Shown: positions 1 through 12,132, counted from the first letter of the stretch. The stretch: DNA of 64,000 nt from Tetracentron sinense (GCA_015143295.1 CM026564.1:13256416-13320415), one strand, 5' to 3'. The notes: generated from the letters alone by a model not told the origin. A program made the numbers and translations.

Positions 1-1229
1 AAAATACACATCTAATAGGAAGTTAAAAATATCTGGAGTAGAAAACATTAATTAAAAATTTTGGAGGAAAAAAATGATTTTTTCATTTTTCCTGATTTTT
101 TTTTTGGTGAAAAGTCTAGGGTTAGGGGTTAGTATCTGCTCAACTCAAAATGTGGGGAAATCAGAACGCCCACCCTTGCGGGACTCGATGCCAGATTCAC
201 CCTCATAAGAAGGGGTATATTACCTTTGGGTTATTCCCATGGTTTGTTCATTTTCCTTTTAACTTGACATATAATGAGAAATCGGGTAGATACCATATTT
301 CCAAGCTCTGCCTTGACTTTGTGTGAAAATATTAAATGAGCTAGAGAAATGACCCAGAAGACCGAACCCATCCCCTATAGGGTGACCAAATAACCGAGTT
401 TCTACTAGTAGAAGGGTGTCCATATTTTGCTATCTATTGCAGATAAATTTCATAACTAATAGGATTAGGAAACACTGAAAATGAAGACATTAAACTTCTC
501 TTCCGTTACATTCGCTACCTGATCAATTGTATCAAAAGGTAAATATGCAGTTCCCAAATCATGAGTGGCTGCAATGTGAATGGAAAAACATCTTGAGCCA
601 TTCAATATATTGGAAACAAACCATACGAAAGTTGTATTCTTAAGTTTCAATTAAGATGAGTATAACGTAGCATGTCCTTTCATTCTAAGATCTAAAAATC
701 CTTCTCACATCAGCACTACATCTTTCCTCATTACCACTATACTATATACATATAATCCTCAAGAAAACATAACCACGAACACGGGTGAATGCCAAGAAGT
801 ACTTGAAGACTAGGTTCCAATACATAAACATATTACCAAACAGTTTACATGCATGGCGGAAAAGCGGTTGGTTTGTTTATCAAATGTGTGGCTACATTAG
901 TGATGCCAAGTGTAGATAAATACCTATATAGTTCATGCCAAATTGATGATCATTATGTTACTACCTACCAACATTCAGTACCGAACCAATTTAAGATCCC
1001 AATCATGTAAGAGTTCAAATAACAATATGACTAATAAAATGATGATCATGCAATTGCTACAAACAAATGTAAAATAATTCGAAAAAGAAAGGAAAATGAC
1101 TGTTGTGAACATGAACTACGAAACATATATCATGAAAATGTCAAAAATGAAGAAGAATAAAAATAAAGGAAGAAATGATCTTCGTTATCAAAGTAGAATC
1201 CTAAAACAGTAACCAAAAAGGTTTCATGA
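1..1229. other. Unassigned AT-rich sequence
   Basis: No convincing coding region, RNA gene or element end is visible. Short open frames here lack codon structure or family motifs. The stretch may be the continuation of the LTR-like sequence that follows, because the composition does not change sharply at the boundary. Confidence 0.4.
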
Positions 1230-3598
1230 TTCAAAAAAGGATAATCAAACAATGAAATGAAGAAGAAAATGTCCAACTAAAAGTATATCGAAACTAGTGC
1301 CACAATTTCTGTTGATAAACTCCATCACAAGAGAGAGAAATGGGAAATCCAAAATGGCCATGAGTGGGAACATGCATTGAAGGGGGATCCGGATAAAAAT
1401 TTATGTGGAAAACAAGATCCCCTAGATCTTAACACCATAGAAAACATCAAATATTATCTAAAAGTTTTAGTCATATCACCTCGGTGAATGATGTTCACCA
1501 TTGAAGCTTAAATCCACTCGAATCGTCAGAACTCTTTGTAGAGATTTCTCTAAAAAATACTCGAAGCTCGATCCTTATTATTCGCTATCCCCATGAAGCT
1601 TTAGAATCTTTCTTTGGAATTGAAGAAGCAAGAGGAAGAAGATGGAGCAATGGTGTAGACTTTCTATCACCCACAACCTTAAGGTTCAAAACCCTTAAGT
1701 TGCAAAACCCAACTTGAAGCACCCTTAGTAGCTCACAAAATTCCCTAGGGGAGACCCTAGGAGCTCACGGTTTGGAGAGAGAGGAGAGAGTGAGTGAAAA
1801 AAATTCTGGAGAATTATGAATATCTTCTCCTCCATGAATTGGGTGTTGGGGGTATATATAGATTGGATCTAATCCAAATCCTACTCCAACTTGATCTTAT
1901 CCCTTATGAATTATTTATCAATAATAACTCTTATTATTAATTAAACAATATCCTAGTTTATCTATAACTACTTTAGTTATAGCAAACCTACTAATTAAAG
2001 AGTCATTTTCCAAAAAGGATTCCTCAATTTAAAGGGATTTGTCAACAACCAACATGAGGGAGGAATCCTAGTCAAACTAGGAGATCATAACCATAAAGGG
2101 AGGGCGTGAGCTTTGGGCAGTTAAAACTCCTAGTAGTAATCCAATTACAACTTCATCTTAATCCTTCTTGTATTCCAACTATTGGATTTTAATTCCATAA
2201 TTAATAGAGTTATTATTCAATAATTATTCAAGTAACCAAGTCCTAATCCAATTAGGATTACTCAAGTGGGCACCCCACCCTAGGGTTTAAACCCATGGGC
2301 TTGGGCAAATATTAAAGGTCCATATTAAATGGGTTTATGGATATGGGTCAAACCCATTTCCCCTTTAATTTTGTTAATTAAATAATTATTAAAATAATCC
2401 CTCAATTAAAATTAACAATTAATTTAAACAATAGATTAACTTTTAATCTATTTAATTAATGATTAACTTTTAGTCACTTAAATAATTTATTAACATTTAA
2501 TCAATTATTGAGCTTGTATTTCTTATGTGAGCGTCTCCATAGATTGCTCTGGGACATTCTTACCTTGGCTTACCCAATGTTATCCCATTAACCTTAAACA
2601 AGAATTACATCAGAATTGCAAGTGACGTGAGATATCCATGTTGCAATTGAATCTCAGTGTATGAACATTAACCAATACGGATCCCACCACATGAACTATT
2701 TAATTCGATTGATCCTTCCAAATACATTATCCCTAATGGGCCTTCGAGATTGACATACTATCTAACTCATAGCCCATTGCACATCATCCGGGTTTCCAAG
2801 ACTTCTGATTAAGTCATGAGAAACAATTTCTCATGTAAAACATTGTGAGAAAATCATTTGATAAGTATAATATCTTTTAATAAAATTATATTTCAAAACT
2901 TATTTTGATTTCAAAATCACCTGTGTAGGATTTATATTTAATCAACTGTCTTACCCAGAACTTGGATAATCTCTCAAATTAAAGCATGAATTTCTTGTTT
3001 GAAATTCATCATGACTCGAACAGCTTTTTGACTATCCAACTGTCACTATACCGTACTCCCTAAGGTAGAAAATACTTTGGTGGCATTAAAATAGTCAAAT
3101 TACTGCTCAGTCATAGATGAACTCATAAGATCTAAGGATCATCGAAATTGTTCAATGTAAATGAAAGACCAACTATCTGATAGTATGTTTATGCAAGAGG
3201 TCTCTCATTGAATGCAATTAGTCAATATACATTTAAGCACCCATATGCTGATGTGTAGTCTTTACTACAATAGTTCGAGATAGAACTATACCTTAGCTAT
3301 TGAGAACATCTTAGCATAGTGGCAGCCATATAAGTGAAGTGCCCAGCTTCACCCACAGCTGTAACTATATAAGGTATAAGGAACCAGAAAGTTATATCTG
3401 CCTGTGATAATCCAATCACATAACTTTCCTACAATATATCCTATGGACCTTTATTGATATCTCATACCGTATAGATCATCTCATGATCATGGTCAATTAC
3501 TCATAATGAATTCACAATAGATTAAGAAGAAGTCTTTATTAATCAAATTAATAAGAATCTAACAATCTAAATGACTATTCTGGGCATCATGTCTAACA
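1230..3598 (-). mobile_element. Probable LTR of an unclassified LTR retrotransposon (fossil)
   Basis: Read on the minus strand, the stretch starts TGTTAGACATGATGCCCAG near 3598. It has a TATA box (TATATATA, about 1853-1860) followed by a CT/GA-rich leader-like stretch, the usual order of U3, promoter and R/U5. No primer site or partner LTR lies in the window, so the lower boundary is uncertain. Copia or gypsy cannot be decided. It lacks the palindromes found in the other LTRs here. Confidence 0.35.
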
Positions 3599-3960
3599 GC
3601 ATGCCAATGGTTAATGGTGATAATCTGAAAATGAGGGGGCGCCACCGAAAACTGCATACACAGAGAGAGAGAGGGAGAGAGAGAGATCAATGGTCAGCGT
3701 ATTTGGGAGGAGGAGTTCCATATATTGTTCTCAATCTAAGGTCGTGTCATTTGAGGGGGAGAGAGAGATGTAAAGGTCGTGTCGTTTAAAGTGGGAGAGG
3801 AATATGGGCTGGAAAACGCTTAGAAGAACTGTTTTGAAAACCAAAGAGACTGTCAATGTTACAAAAACTCTTAAGTGTGACACGTGTCATAAGATGGTTC
3901 AATGCTAATCCTACGTCGCAGAAGGAGAAGGGAGAAAACATCCTGGCTTATATTTAGTTA
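3599..3960. repeat. Spacer with GA-rich simple repeat
   Basis: Holds an imperfect (GA)n run at about 3663-3690 and a second GA-rich patch near 3755-3770. The small + strand open frame across the repeat looks like a by-product of low complexity. Confidence 0.5.
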
Positions 3961-4225
3961 GGAAAATAGTCACCTCCTCCGGCCGAGGGGGTGAGTTATC
4001 GTCTCGTCCCCTTTTTGGGGTCTCGTGTCCCCATTTTACTTCCATTAACTGTGGTTAAGATTCAGTCACCCCTAGGGTTCACACATCTACCCTTGGTTTT
4101 TAGAAAAAAATAGTAAAAATAAAATGAACCATAGGAGGTGGTTAATTTTTTAACCATAGTTCAAAGCGTTTGTGAGAGTGAGGAGGAATAGTCCCCTCCT
4201 CGGCATGAGGAAGTGACTATTGCTC
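3961..4225. mobile_element. Mutator-type MITE
   Basis: A 265-bp element with imperfect terminal inverted repeats of about 35 bp. The left end contains AATAGTCACCTCCTC and the right end, reverse-complemented, contains AATAGTCACTTCCTC. It is flanked by a perfect 9-bp direct repeat ATTTAGTTA (3952-3960 and 4226-4234). A 9-bp target duplication is typical of Mutator-like elements. It has no coding capacity and must have been mobilised in trans. Confidence 0.7.
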
Positions 4226-5166
4226 ATTTAGTTAATAGAATAGATAGATTCTTAATAATCTATTTTTTATTTTTATTTGTGACGTGATGCACTTTAGCCC
4301 AACTCCATCCTGAACCCGTGCTCTTAAAAACCTAAAACCAGCCACAACTCAAGTTAGAGAAACAAAAGACTTTAACAGACATGCAAGACCATTAAATAAG
4401 ATGGAATCTCCTAAAAAAACAACAAAAATAACATTGTATTTGAAAAAGAATAAATTGTAAGAAATTTAGGATTCATTAGACTAAATTCAAAATCCCCTTT
4501 CTTTTTCAAGTAGATTTATTATGATTTTGTTATTTGGCCAGAATCTGAAAATCCCAATAGATATTTTGTACTAATGCCTGAGAAAAAAGAGAGAAGTTGA
4601 AAATGATGACTTAAAGAAAGACAAAAATAGAAAGGATTCCGTTTAGAAAATGGCAATGACAATCCCGTTTATTGCCTCCAGTTCCAGCAGATGGGTTGCA
4701 ACTCATTTCTAATTAAATCATTGCAATTCAAAAAAAAATCATTATAATAGGAACAATTACAAAGGAAAAAAAAAAACAATCCATCGTGTAGAGAATGGAA
4801 AAGAGGAGGAGGTGTACTTGATGTTAGCATCGGCGGCGCCAAAGCAGGAAAATAACAGAAGACCATGTTGACAGGCAGGTTTGCTCGAACGGTGGTGCCA
4901 AAAATGTCTAACAATAGCAACAAAGGATTCTTGAAGTTGTTGATGATTGGGGTGGGAGGACACTAATATAAAGGAGGAAGAGAGGCGTAGTGGGGTGGTG
5001 TCATTTAGAATCCGGTGGGAAGAAGATGAAGAGGGAGGAGAAGGGACGTTATAAAAGGTGAAGTGGTTAGGGGAGATGGATGGGGAATGTGGGAGATGAA
5101 TGGGGAAACCGGAAAGTGAATGTGGAGGAGAAATAAATGTGGCCACAATCCACTCTCTAGAATTTT
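4226..5166 (-). other. Spacer with CT-rich open frame of unknown nature
   Basis: On the minus strand an open frame at about 4757-5146 is rich in Ser, Pro and His (HSLSGFPIHLPHSP near its start), which could suggest an N-terminal exon such as a transit peptide. It has no ATG at its first codon, no recognised domain, and lies in CT-rich DNA that also occurs across the LTR insertion (9300-9420), so it may be leader sequence rather than coding. The rest of the interval shows nothing recognisable. Confidence 0.25.
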
Positions 5167-5388
5167 TGTAGTGCCCCGAAACTTTTCACACTTAGTGAAT
5201 AGTATTCGCATAGCCAATTTGACCTTTCACGTAGCCCAACTATTAAAGAAGGAAGAATTTGACAATTCTAAAATGCTGGAAATGTTCCCTTTCGAATAAT
5301 GAATCCAACACAAGTTAAATCGTCAAAATCTGACAAACGAGTCAAAAGATATGGCCGAAACAGTGAAACCTGTAGAGCACCGATCGCT

Positions 5389-5534
5389 AGGGATCAATTG
5401 GTATCTATCAACTGGTTAACTTTTTTGTATTGGGAAAAATTCCAGAGAGGGTGTTTTCAACCGATCGCTCGGTCAAAAACACCGATCGCTCGGTTGGGCA
5501 CCGATCGATCGGTCATAACCACCGATCGCTCGGT
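5389..5534 (+). promoter_or_regulatory. Palindrome array upstream of TATA, arm type ACCGA
   Basis: Five copies of a 14-bp palindrome: a diverged one at 5389-5402, ACCGATCGCTCGGT at 5460-5473 and 5481-5494, the perfect palindrome ACCGATCGATCGGT at 5500-5513, and another copy at 5521-5534. A spacer around GTATTGGGAAAAATTCCAGA lies at about 5428-5447. A TATA box (TTATAAGG) follows at 5595-5602, about 60 bp downstream. CpG is very dense here compared with the surroundings. Confidence 0.75.
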
Positions 5535-6020
5535 CCTTTGTGTTTTTGCAGAAATTTCAGGGTTTTTTTATCTTTTGGCCAACACCCTTTGGCCTTATAA
5601 GGCTTGCTCGAGCCTAAGGGTTCAAAAAGCCTTAGAGATCACATTTTGAGAGAGAGGGAGAGAGGAGGAAAGGGTTTTGAACCCTAGGGCATCATCTTGA
5701 AGATAATCAAGGGTTTTGAAGACCCAAGATCATCCCTTTGGCTTGGAATCCTCAAATCCACCCTCAAGCACGTGTGGGTTCCTTCTCCAAGCTAGGGCAA
5801 CATCTTCCTCGACATTCACAAGGGTTTTCCTCCCTCCTTTTCAAGGTTAGTGCATCCTTCCTAGCTACTATAGTGATAATCTAGATTTTCTTGTGAATAT
5901 GGTGTATTGAATCTTCCCCATTTCTCCATTGTGTTGAAATATGCTAAATCCCTAAAATATAAACAAGATAATATGAATGAATGGTGAAATGTATGGATGG
6001 AGGAGGGGATTGAGGCGATG

Positions 6021-7958
6021 TGTCACGGCCTTAGTTATTTCCCCAACCTTGACCGTGCGGCACTCGTGCTAGAGTCCATCCTAGACGAGTCAGCCTTACC
6101 CTTAAACTAGTAGGAGAGAAGTAGGAACACTCTTTGGAAGAACACTATACTTCTTATTACCCAAGAAGCTTTATACACTTGCTAGGATACCACTCCTTGC
6201 TTGATTACAAATGAGGGGGTCATCCCCTTTATATACATCTCAAGAGAAGGTTCTAGACTCTAGAACATTCCCACCTCCTTTAGAGGATTTCTCTAGAACC
6301 CTTTCTAGAACCCTTATTCTAGACTACTCCACTAAGAATCTTCTAGAGTATCTTCTACACCCTTCTTCCTAAGATTCCTCTAGAATTCCTATTAGTATAT
6401 ATATACCCAAGCTCCCTACCACAAAATTTGGGGTGTGACACTCTCCCCCACCTAATTTCGCGACGCCCTCGTCACGACTTATTCCTGCGCCGCATCCAGC
6501 TCTGTTTCCTTCGCTTTCTCCACTTCAGGGTCTTCCATTCATGCCCCTTCGCCACGTGAAGAATCGTGAACCATTTTGTATCTATTTTGGTCCCTAGCAT
6601 CAATGGAACCATACTTGGTTCCTCCTTCCTCAAGGAGTTAGTATGGGGCATAGGTGCCCTTTTTACCATACCCCCAAACTTAATCTTCAAGTTGAGTTGG
6701 TAGCCGTCCCTCCTGACTACCGGCAAGCTTGCCTTCCCCCTCCATGCTCTGCTGTGCAGTCTCGCTCCCTGGACCACACCATAAATGGGTTTGGCATCCA
6801 TTTTGACCACTTGGATCATCCCCGATCCCTTGGCCATCTTTACTTTTGCTTCCTTTGTCTCTTCCCCTGAGACAAAGTTGTTTTTAGCCTCCATGTCTCC
6901 CTGTGCATGTAAGGCATCCCCATCGAGGTGCTTCACATCGACCCTAAGCCCTTCACCCTCGGGTTTGGTCGCATCCACCTCCTCCGTTGGGTTGAGGAGC
7001 TGTACTGACCCCATGCTCGGCTCCTCCCCCTCATTATCCTCTTCATCGGATTCCTCCTTGCCTTCATCTAACCACTCGCCGCTTTCCAACTTTGCTAGGC
7101 GAGCCTTGTGAACTTCACAATCCCTAGCATTGTGAGTCCCATCGTAGATGAAGCACCAGGAGTTGATCCTTTCTATCATCTTCTTTATTTGCTCCTGGAT
7201 GGTCTCTACCCGTTGCCGTAGAGTAACGAGCATCGCCTCCCTGGTGCTCAGCATCTCCCCTACGGATTGCTCGATTACCCTCTCGAGTCCCGTCATGCTT
7301 AAACCCAGCTCCCTTTTGCGATCTCCCTTGCTCGTCACGACATGCGCACCCCCTGTAAGTCGTGTCCCCATGGCACCTTGAGCATCCCTGGACTCGCTCC
7401 ACCTTGGCTTGTCTGCTCCCAGGTTAAAAACTATCGCTTTGCCTTCCATTCCACCAAGTTGTTCCACCACAATTCCCGTTGTTGTGGCCTCTTCAATCCC
7501 AGACGTTATGACCTTCTCGTAACCCGCTCTGATACCACTTGTCACGGCCTTAGTTATTTCCCCAACCTTGACCGTGCGGCACTCGTGCTAGAGTCCGTCC
7601 TAGACGAGTCAGCCTTACCCTCAAACTAGTAGGAGAGAAGTAAGAACACTCTTTGGAAGAACACTATACTTCTTATTACCCAAGAAGCTTTATACACTTG
7701 CTAGGATACCACTCCTTGCTTGATTACAAATGAGGGGGTCATCCCCTTTATATACATCTCAAGAGAAGGTTCTAGACTCTAGAACATTCCCACCTCCTTT
7801 AGAGGATTTCTCTAAAACTCCTTTCTAGAACCCTTATTCTAGACTACTCCACTAAGAATCTTCTAGAGTATCTTCTACACCCTTCTTCCTAAGATTCCTC
7901 TAGAATTCCTACTAGTATATATATACAAGCTCCCTACCACAAAATTTGGGGTGTGACA
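6021..7958 (-). mobile_element. Short non-autonomous LTR element with a gag-like frame (TR-GAG-like fossil)
   Basis: Two near-identical LTRs of about 420 bp (6021-6440 and 7540-7958; TGTCACGG to GTGTGACA) bound a 1.1-kb interior. On the minus strand the primer site AGTGGTATCAGAGC adjoins the LTR at 7540, and a purine tract (complement of CTCTCCCCCACC, 6441-6452) adjoins the LTR at 6440. The interior is largely one minus-strand reading frame (6472-7545) with a gag-like helical region and a zinc-knuckle-like segment. No protease, integrase or reverse transcriptase is present, matching the TR-GAG class of gag-only elements. The LTRs differ at about six positions plus small indels (about 1.5%), so it is young. 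The flanks share GATG. Confidence 0.8.
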
Positions 7959-8332
7959 GATGGGATGCCATGTTGTGATGTGTTGAATGATGGAAATGGT
8001 GGGAGGGTATTGTACACATAATGAATGCACATGTGATTCTTGATGAAATGCTTGAGAAAGAAATTAAGAGTTTAAAGGACTAAAGAAAATGTAGAATATC
8101 ACTTGCTTGGTAAAATGCATAAATGAGAATACTTGAATTGAATGAAAGTTCGAAAAGCATGATTCATGTAGTTTTCCTAAAATGGCGATTATGAATATAT
8201 TTCTATATGCTTGTTTAAATTCTCATATGAATGTGATAAGAATTGAAATGCTATATGTTACTTCTCATGTCGTATATGTCATCATGTTTTCATAAATGGT
8301 CATGCATAAGCTCGCATGTATATGGAAGAAAT

Positions 8333-8662
8333 GTCAAGGAGGTTGGTAGCCCCGGTTAAGGGTGCTAACCTCTGGCTCATAAGAAAGGTATTAGACTGTC
8401 AAGGAGGTTGGTAGCCCCGTTAAGGATGCTAATCTCTGGCTCATAAGAAAGGTATTGGACTATCAAGGAGGTTGGTAGCTCCGGTTAAGGGTGCTAACCT
8501 CTGGGTCATAAGAAAGGTATTGGAAATGTCAAGGGGGTTGGTAACCCAGGGTTGTGCGGGTGCTAGCCTCTGGCTCATAAGAAAAGACTCAAAAATATTG
8601 TACTATCGAGGAGGTTGGTAGCCCAGGGTGTGCGGGTACTAACCTTTGGCTCATAAGAAATA
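8333..8662 (+). repeat. Tandem repeat inside the gypsy-type LTR
   Basis: Five direct copies of a 64-80 bp unit, each holding GGAGGTTGGTAGCCC, a (GG)TTAAGGGTGCTAACCTCTGG-like hairpin and GGCTCATAAGAAA. The later copies carry a variant middle (GGGTTGTGCGGGTGCT). It lies downstream of the TATA box, so it would be in the transcribed part of the LTR. Confidence 0.8.
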
Positions 8663-8893
8663 TGGAAAGGAAAACTCATACAAACTCATGTGTTTCATAG
8701 ATATGGTTTGGTTTTCATTAGAGTTGTGATTTAATAAATGATGTTGTTTTAAATGATTATGAACTGTATCCTTCTAGTACTTGCATATGATGTTTTGTTC
8801 GTTATTATTATTGTAAGTTAGGAGCTTGACTCGCTGAGTATAAAGTATTTCATGCTCAGCCGTACTTTTATGTAGGTAGGTACACGAGTTCCT

Positions 8894-9025
8894 TTTGACA
8901 TTTGTGTCCCGGGTCCTTGGGTTGAGGAGGACTACGGCGAGGAAGAACCATATGAGGATTCGGTAGTTGAGCCTCAGGCTGAGGCGAGGGACTTAGACCA
9001 TTGGCCCCATGGGGGTGACTACTGA
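8894..9025 (+). other. Conserved acidic peptide-like segment in the gypsy-type LTR
   Basis: One frame reads FDICVPGPWVEEDYGEEE, then an acidic stretch, then LDHWPHGGDY and a stop. Related segments occur in the LTRs at 16081-16194 and about 26179-26285 on the minus strand. No start codon lies just upstream in frame, so any translation would need splicing or read-in. Whether it is truly coding is not known. Confidence 0.45.
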
Positions 9026-9293
9026 AAAAGAGAGAGAGCTACATGTTTTGTATTTTGATAGGTGGACATGTCCACCTTTACATGTCATATTTTATATAAA
9101 CTTGGAATAGTTGTTAGGGTCATTGAAAAGAAAAAGTTGGTTTGTGTTTCCGCCATATTTTAGCTTCCGCACTCTGTATTATATTTCTATTAGAACATGT
9201 TATACCTTGTTCGTTACAGGATGGTTTGTCAGGTTAAGTATAGTCACACCTAAAGCATCCCTTAACTCCTAGGAGGTATTTTGGGGCGCGACA

Positions 9294-10575
9294 ATTTAAA
9301 AGGCAAATGTGTGTAAGGGGAGAGATGAATGGGATAGAATAAAAAGGAAAAGAGAGATTAATGAGAGAGGAATCGTGGGAGGGGGAGATTAAATAGGTGT
9401 GGGTGGGGAGATTAATAGGTAATTAACTAAATAATTAATGAATTTGAAAATTATTAAAGTTGTTTGATAAATAAGCTGACAAATGTCGACAATTTGAAGC
9501 ACAAATAGTGTGCAATGGGAAGTGTCACGTGGCATCCAGAGAAAGACTTTAACTGTGTATTATTATAGTAGATAGATATATGGTATAACTAAGTATTATG
9601 GTCTTAGGTTATTAGAAGCCTAACAAGTTATTAACGGGTTGTAAAAATCATATCCATAGGATCCAAACCTCAATTCTAACCTGTGGAAAATAGTCCATAG
9701 GTGATGGACTGGCCCAAGCTAAGGAACCTTCACCCAAACCAGCTTAGTAATTTTTCAAAATTTTTTTTTTTGCATAAAACATTGTTAGTACTTGGTAACA
9801 ACTAGATTTTTGAAAATCAAGGTTTGTTTTTAGAAATAGAAAACAAAATGAGAAAACACATTGTGCTCCACCTTTGTCCAGTGACTCTCGTTCACTACCA
9901 TCCACCACCTACCACCACCATAAATTGGAATGGTTTACCCAAGTTATTATATTCACCTCGCACTACCATCGCCACCACCACCACCCACAACCCACCACGA
10001 CCATCCACCAATACAACCACCTCCACCACCACCCTAGATTGGAATTGTTTACCCAAGTTATTATGCCCATCATATTTATGACATATTTACAGGGGCAAGT
10101 GCCTAAATGATATTATTTTAAATGGTTTTTTAATAAACTCTTAAGTGGATTAATGAGTGGGACCCTTAACTGTTTAGAGATTAATGTCTTTTTATAATTA
10201 TTTGTATATTATCTATGTAGTTATCAAATGCATTTTTCTGTTTTTTAAAAATAAGTAACAGTTAATAATGCCAAACATGTTTCCACTCTAAAATTTTTTT
10301 GAATACAGAGTTGTTTCCTGTTTTTAAAAACAGAAAAGTGACGTGCATCCAAATGGGCCCTAAGGTTTGAAGTTACTCTCATTAGGAGTCCCCTATATTT
10401 TTCCCTCACAATGTTTCCTAGAATCAAGGCGTTGCCATTAGAATGTACATATTTTTCCTGATTTAATCATTGAAAAGTGATAAAAAAATTTAGCTTTTAA
10501 ACCTGTTTGGACTTTGGATAACAAGTGATTTAATCAATTTCATAAAATCATTAGCTTAGTATTTCGCATTTACAG
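9294..10575. other. AT-rich spacer with small duplications
   Basis: A short direct duplication built on TGGAATGGTTTACCCAAGTT (about 9929 and 10039) flanks a CCACCA-rich stretch. Near 10335-10365, GTGCATCCAAATGGGCCCTAAGG resembles the end of a hAT or PIF/Harbinger MITE whose partner end was not found. No gene is visible. Confidence 0.4.
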
Positions 10576-10902
10576 TTTGCCGGTGATACCTTAGTATTTT
10601 GTGGTGCCTCATGCTCGCAACTTATCAATCTCCGATGCATTCTGAGATGTTTTGAGGCAGTGTCGGGACTTCGAGTCAACTTGAGTAAAAGTGAAATCTT
10701 ACTTGTTGGAGATATTACCAATCTTGATCTCTTGGTTAGTTGCCTCGGGTGTCATAAAGAGTCCCTTCCATCTACTTATTTAGGGTTGCCACTGGGGGCT
10801 TTGTTCAAATCCAAGGCTGTTTGGGCCCCGGGTATCGAAAGATTCTCTGCTTGCAATTACATATTGAAGAGAATGATAACAAATGCAATAGCACTGACTT
10901 AA
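10576..10902 (+). pseudogene. LINE (L1-type) reverse transcriptase fragment
   Basis: The frame contains FAGDTLVFCGA, a changed form of the FADDT catalytic box in which the first Asp is Gly. Then come FEAVSGLRVNLSKSE and YLGLPLGALFKSKAVW, the conserved blocks that follow the active site in plant LINE reverse transcriptases. The frame ends soon after at a stop and the following DNA shows no thumb region, endonuclease or RNase H. It is an inactive 5'- and 3'-truncated piece of about 110 residues. Loss of the catalytic Asp alone would abolish polymerase activity. Confidence 0.8.
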
Positions 10903-12132
10903 CCAGAATTGCACCAAATCGCCTACTGTATCTGTGTGATCATCCACCAATAATCACATTTCAGCTTCCACCTTACTGCACCCAATTTATTTCTCCAGGC
11001 TCTTGCCTCCCATATTTAAATAATGCCTGGCTTCGGTTTATCTGTCAAATTTGTGGCTATCGGAGCAGTTTTAATCTGACAAGGTTTGCTAACAATTAGG
11101 GAAGCACATGGTTTGCACAAGGATAGTTGGGTTTAGAATATGTTTTTCTTGAGAATTCTGTATTATATTTTTATTTTTTCCTGTGGAAGGGTTTAGAGAG
11201 GTCAATTGATCCTTGATGCCCACGGAAGTTATTTGATTCTTCTTTTTTGGGTTTTGGTCAGTATTGAAGGTCCTTTTAAATTGTAATTCAAAAGCATCAA
11301 ATGGATCTGAGTGGTAATGGTTTGGCTTGTTTAAAGGATAAAGAATATAAGTAGGCTCTCAAAGAGGGACATAATTATGATTTTGTGAATGCTATGAGGG
11401 ATGGGAGTAATTGGGTTTCTGCAAGTAACAGAAGCCTCATCAAGAGACAAATGAGTATTGGATGACCTATGGAAGAGGTGTATTTCATCATACCTTATTA
11501 TAGTACTTCCATATTATTACCCAATAGGTGTTGCATTTTAATTAGTGGACTACATGCTGAGCAATATAACCTGTGGTTAGATTTTGGCCTCTAAAAATGG
11601 GTGGCATCAACAAGTAATTACTTAGGGGCACCAATTTTTCTTGCAACTTTGCAAGTGCGAAACCTGCAAGTATGGGGCGTTGATACATTCGTGTTCAAAT
11701 GCAGATTTTTCTTTTTAACCACAGCTCACTGGAAACGTATATCATAAAGCATAGTCACTAAGTTGGGTGGCATCAACAAGTAATTAATTAGTGAATTATA
11801 ATCTCATTTTTTATTAGTTCATAATCAGGATTTTTGATTGATCTGAAGAGGTGCTTCCTCGTATTTAAATTATGTATTATTTTAATATCTTGAATCACCC
11901 AAAAAATTATATACCTCGAATCAAACATATTAATAGGAAAAAATATATATATTAATGTTAAATATTTTATGACATTATTTAGTGTCATTGGGTCAACCCA
12001 GATTGACCCGACGGTCCGACCGATTTGAACCAACCCGCCCCCTTTACCGGGTTAGTGTCCGGTATGGGTTTTAAAACATTGCACTGCACGAAGATTAGAA
12101 AGGTAGTGTTTCCTAATATACAAGGATAATTA
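10903..12132. other. Unassigned spacer with long direct repeat and MITE-like end
   Basis: A perfect 22-bp direct repeat (11599-11620 and 11765-11786, core GGTGGCATCAACAAG) flanks a 144-bp segment, like a long target-site duplication. At about 11990-12085 a stretch with GACGGTCCGACCG and GGGTTTTAAAACATTG resembles the end of a class of plant MITEs. The other end was not found. No gene is seen. Confidence 0.4.

Larger units (their letters stand above)
5167..9293 (+). mobile_element. Ty3/gypsy-type LTR, probably solo (fossil), carrying a nested element
   Basis: It starts TGTAGTGCCCCG and ends GGGGCGCGACA, with near-matching 5-bp flanks ATTTT and ATTTA that suggest one insertion event. Without the nested 6021-7958 element it is about 2.2 kb. 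In + order it holds a palindrome array (5389-5534), a TATA box (5595-5602), a GA-rich leader, a 64-75 bp tandem repeat (8333-8662) and a conserved acidic peptide-like segment (8894-9025). Neither primer site nor polyprotein follows, so a solo LTR left by LTR-LTR recombination is likely. The gypsy assignment rests on terminal motifs and on likeness to the LTR at 15857, which adjoins gypsy integrase. Confidence 0.65.

Noticed and set aside
5005-5217. Second minus-strand frame overlapping the CT-rich frame
   Set aside because: Crosses the LTR boundary at 5167 and has no family features.
6643-7629. Several + strand frames opposite the gag-like frame
   Set aside because: They are antisense shadows of the minus-strand frame, which has the family features and agrees with the element's primer site and purine tract.
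9824-10110. Overlapping + strand open frames rich in His, Thr and Pro
   Set aside because: They arise from CCACCA repeats in two frames at once and have no domain or conserved start.
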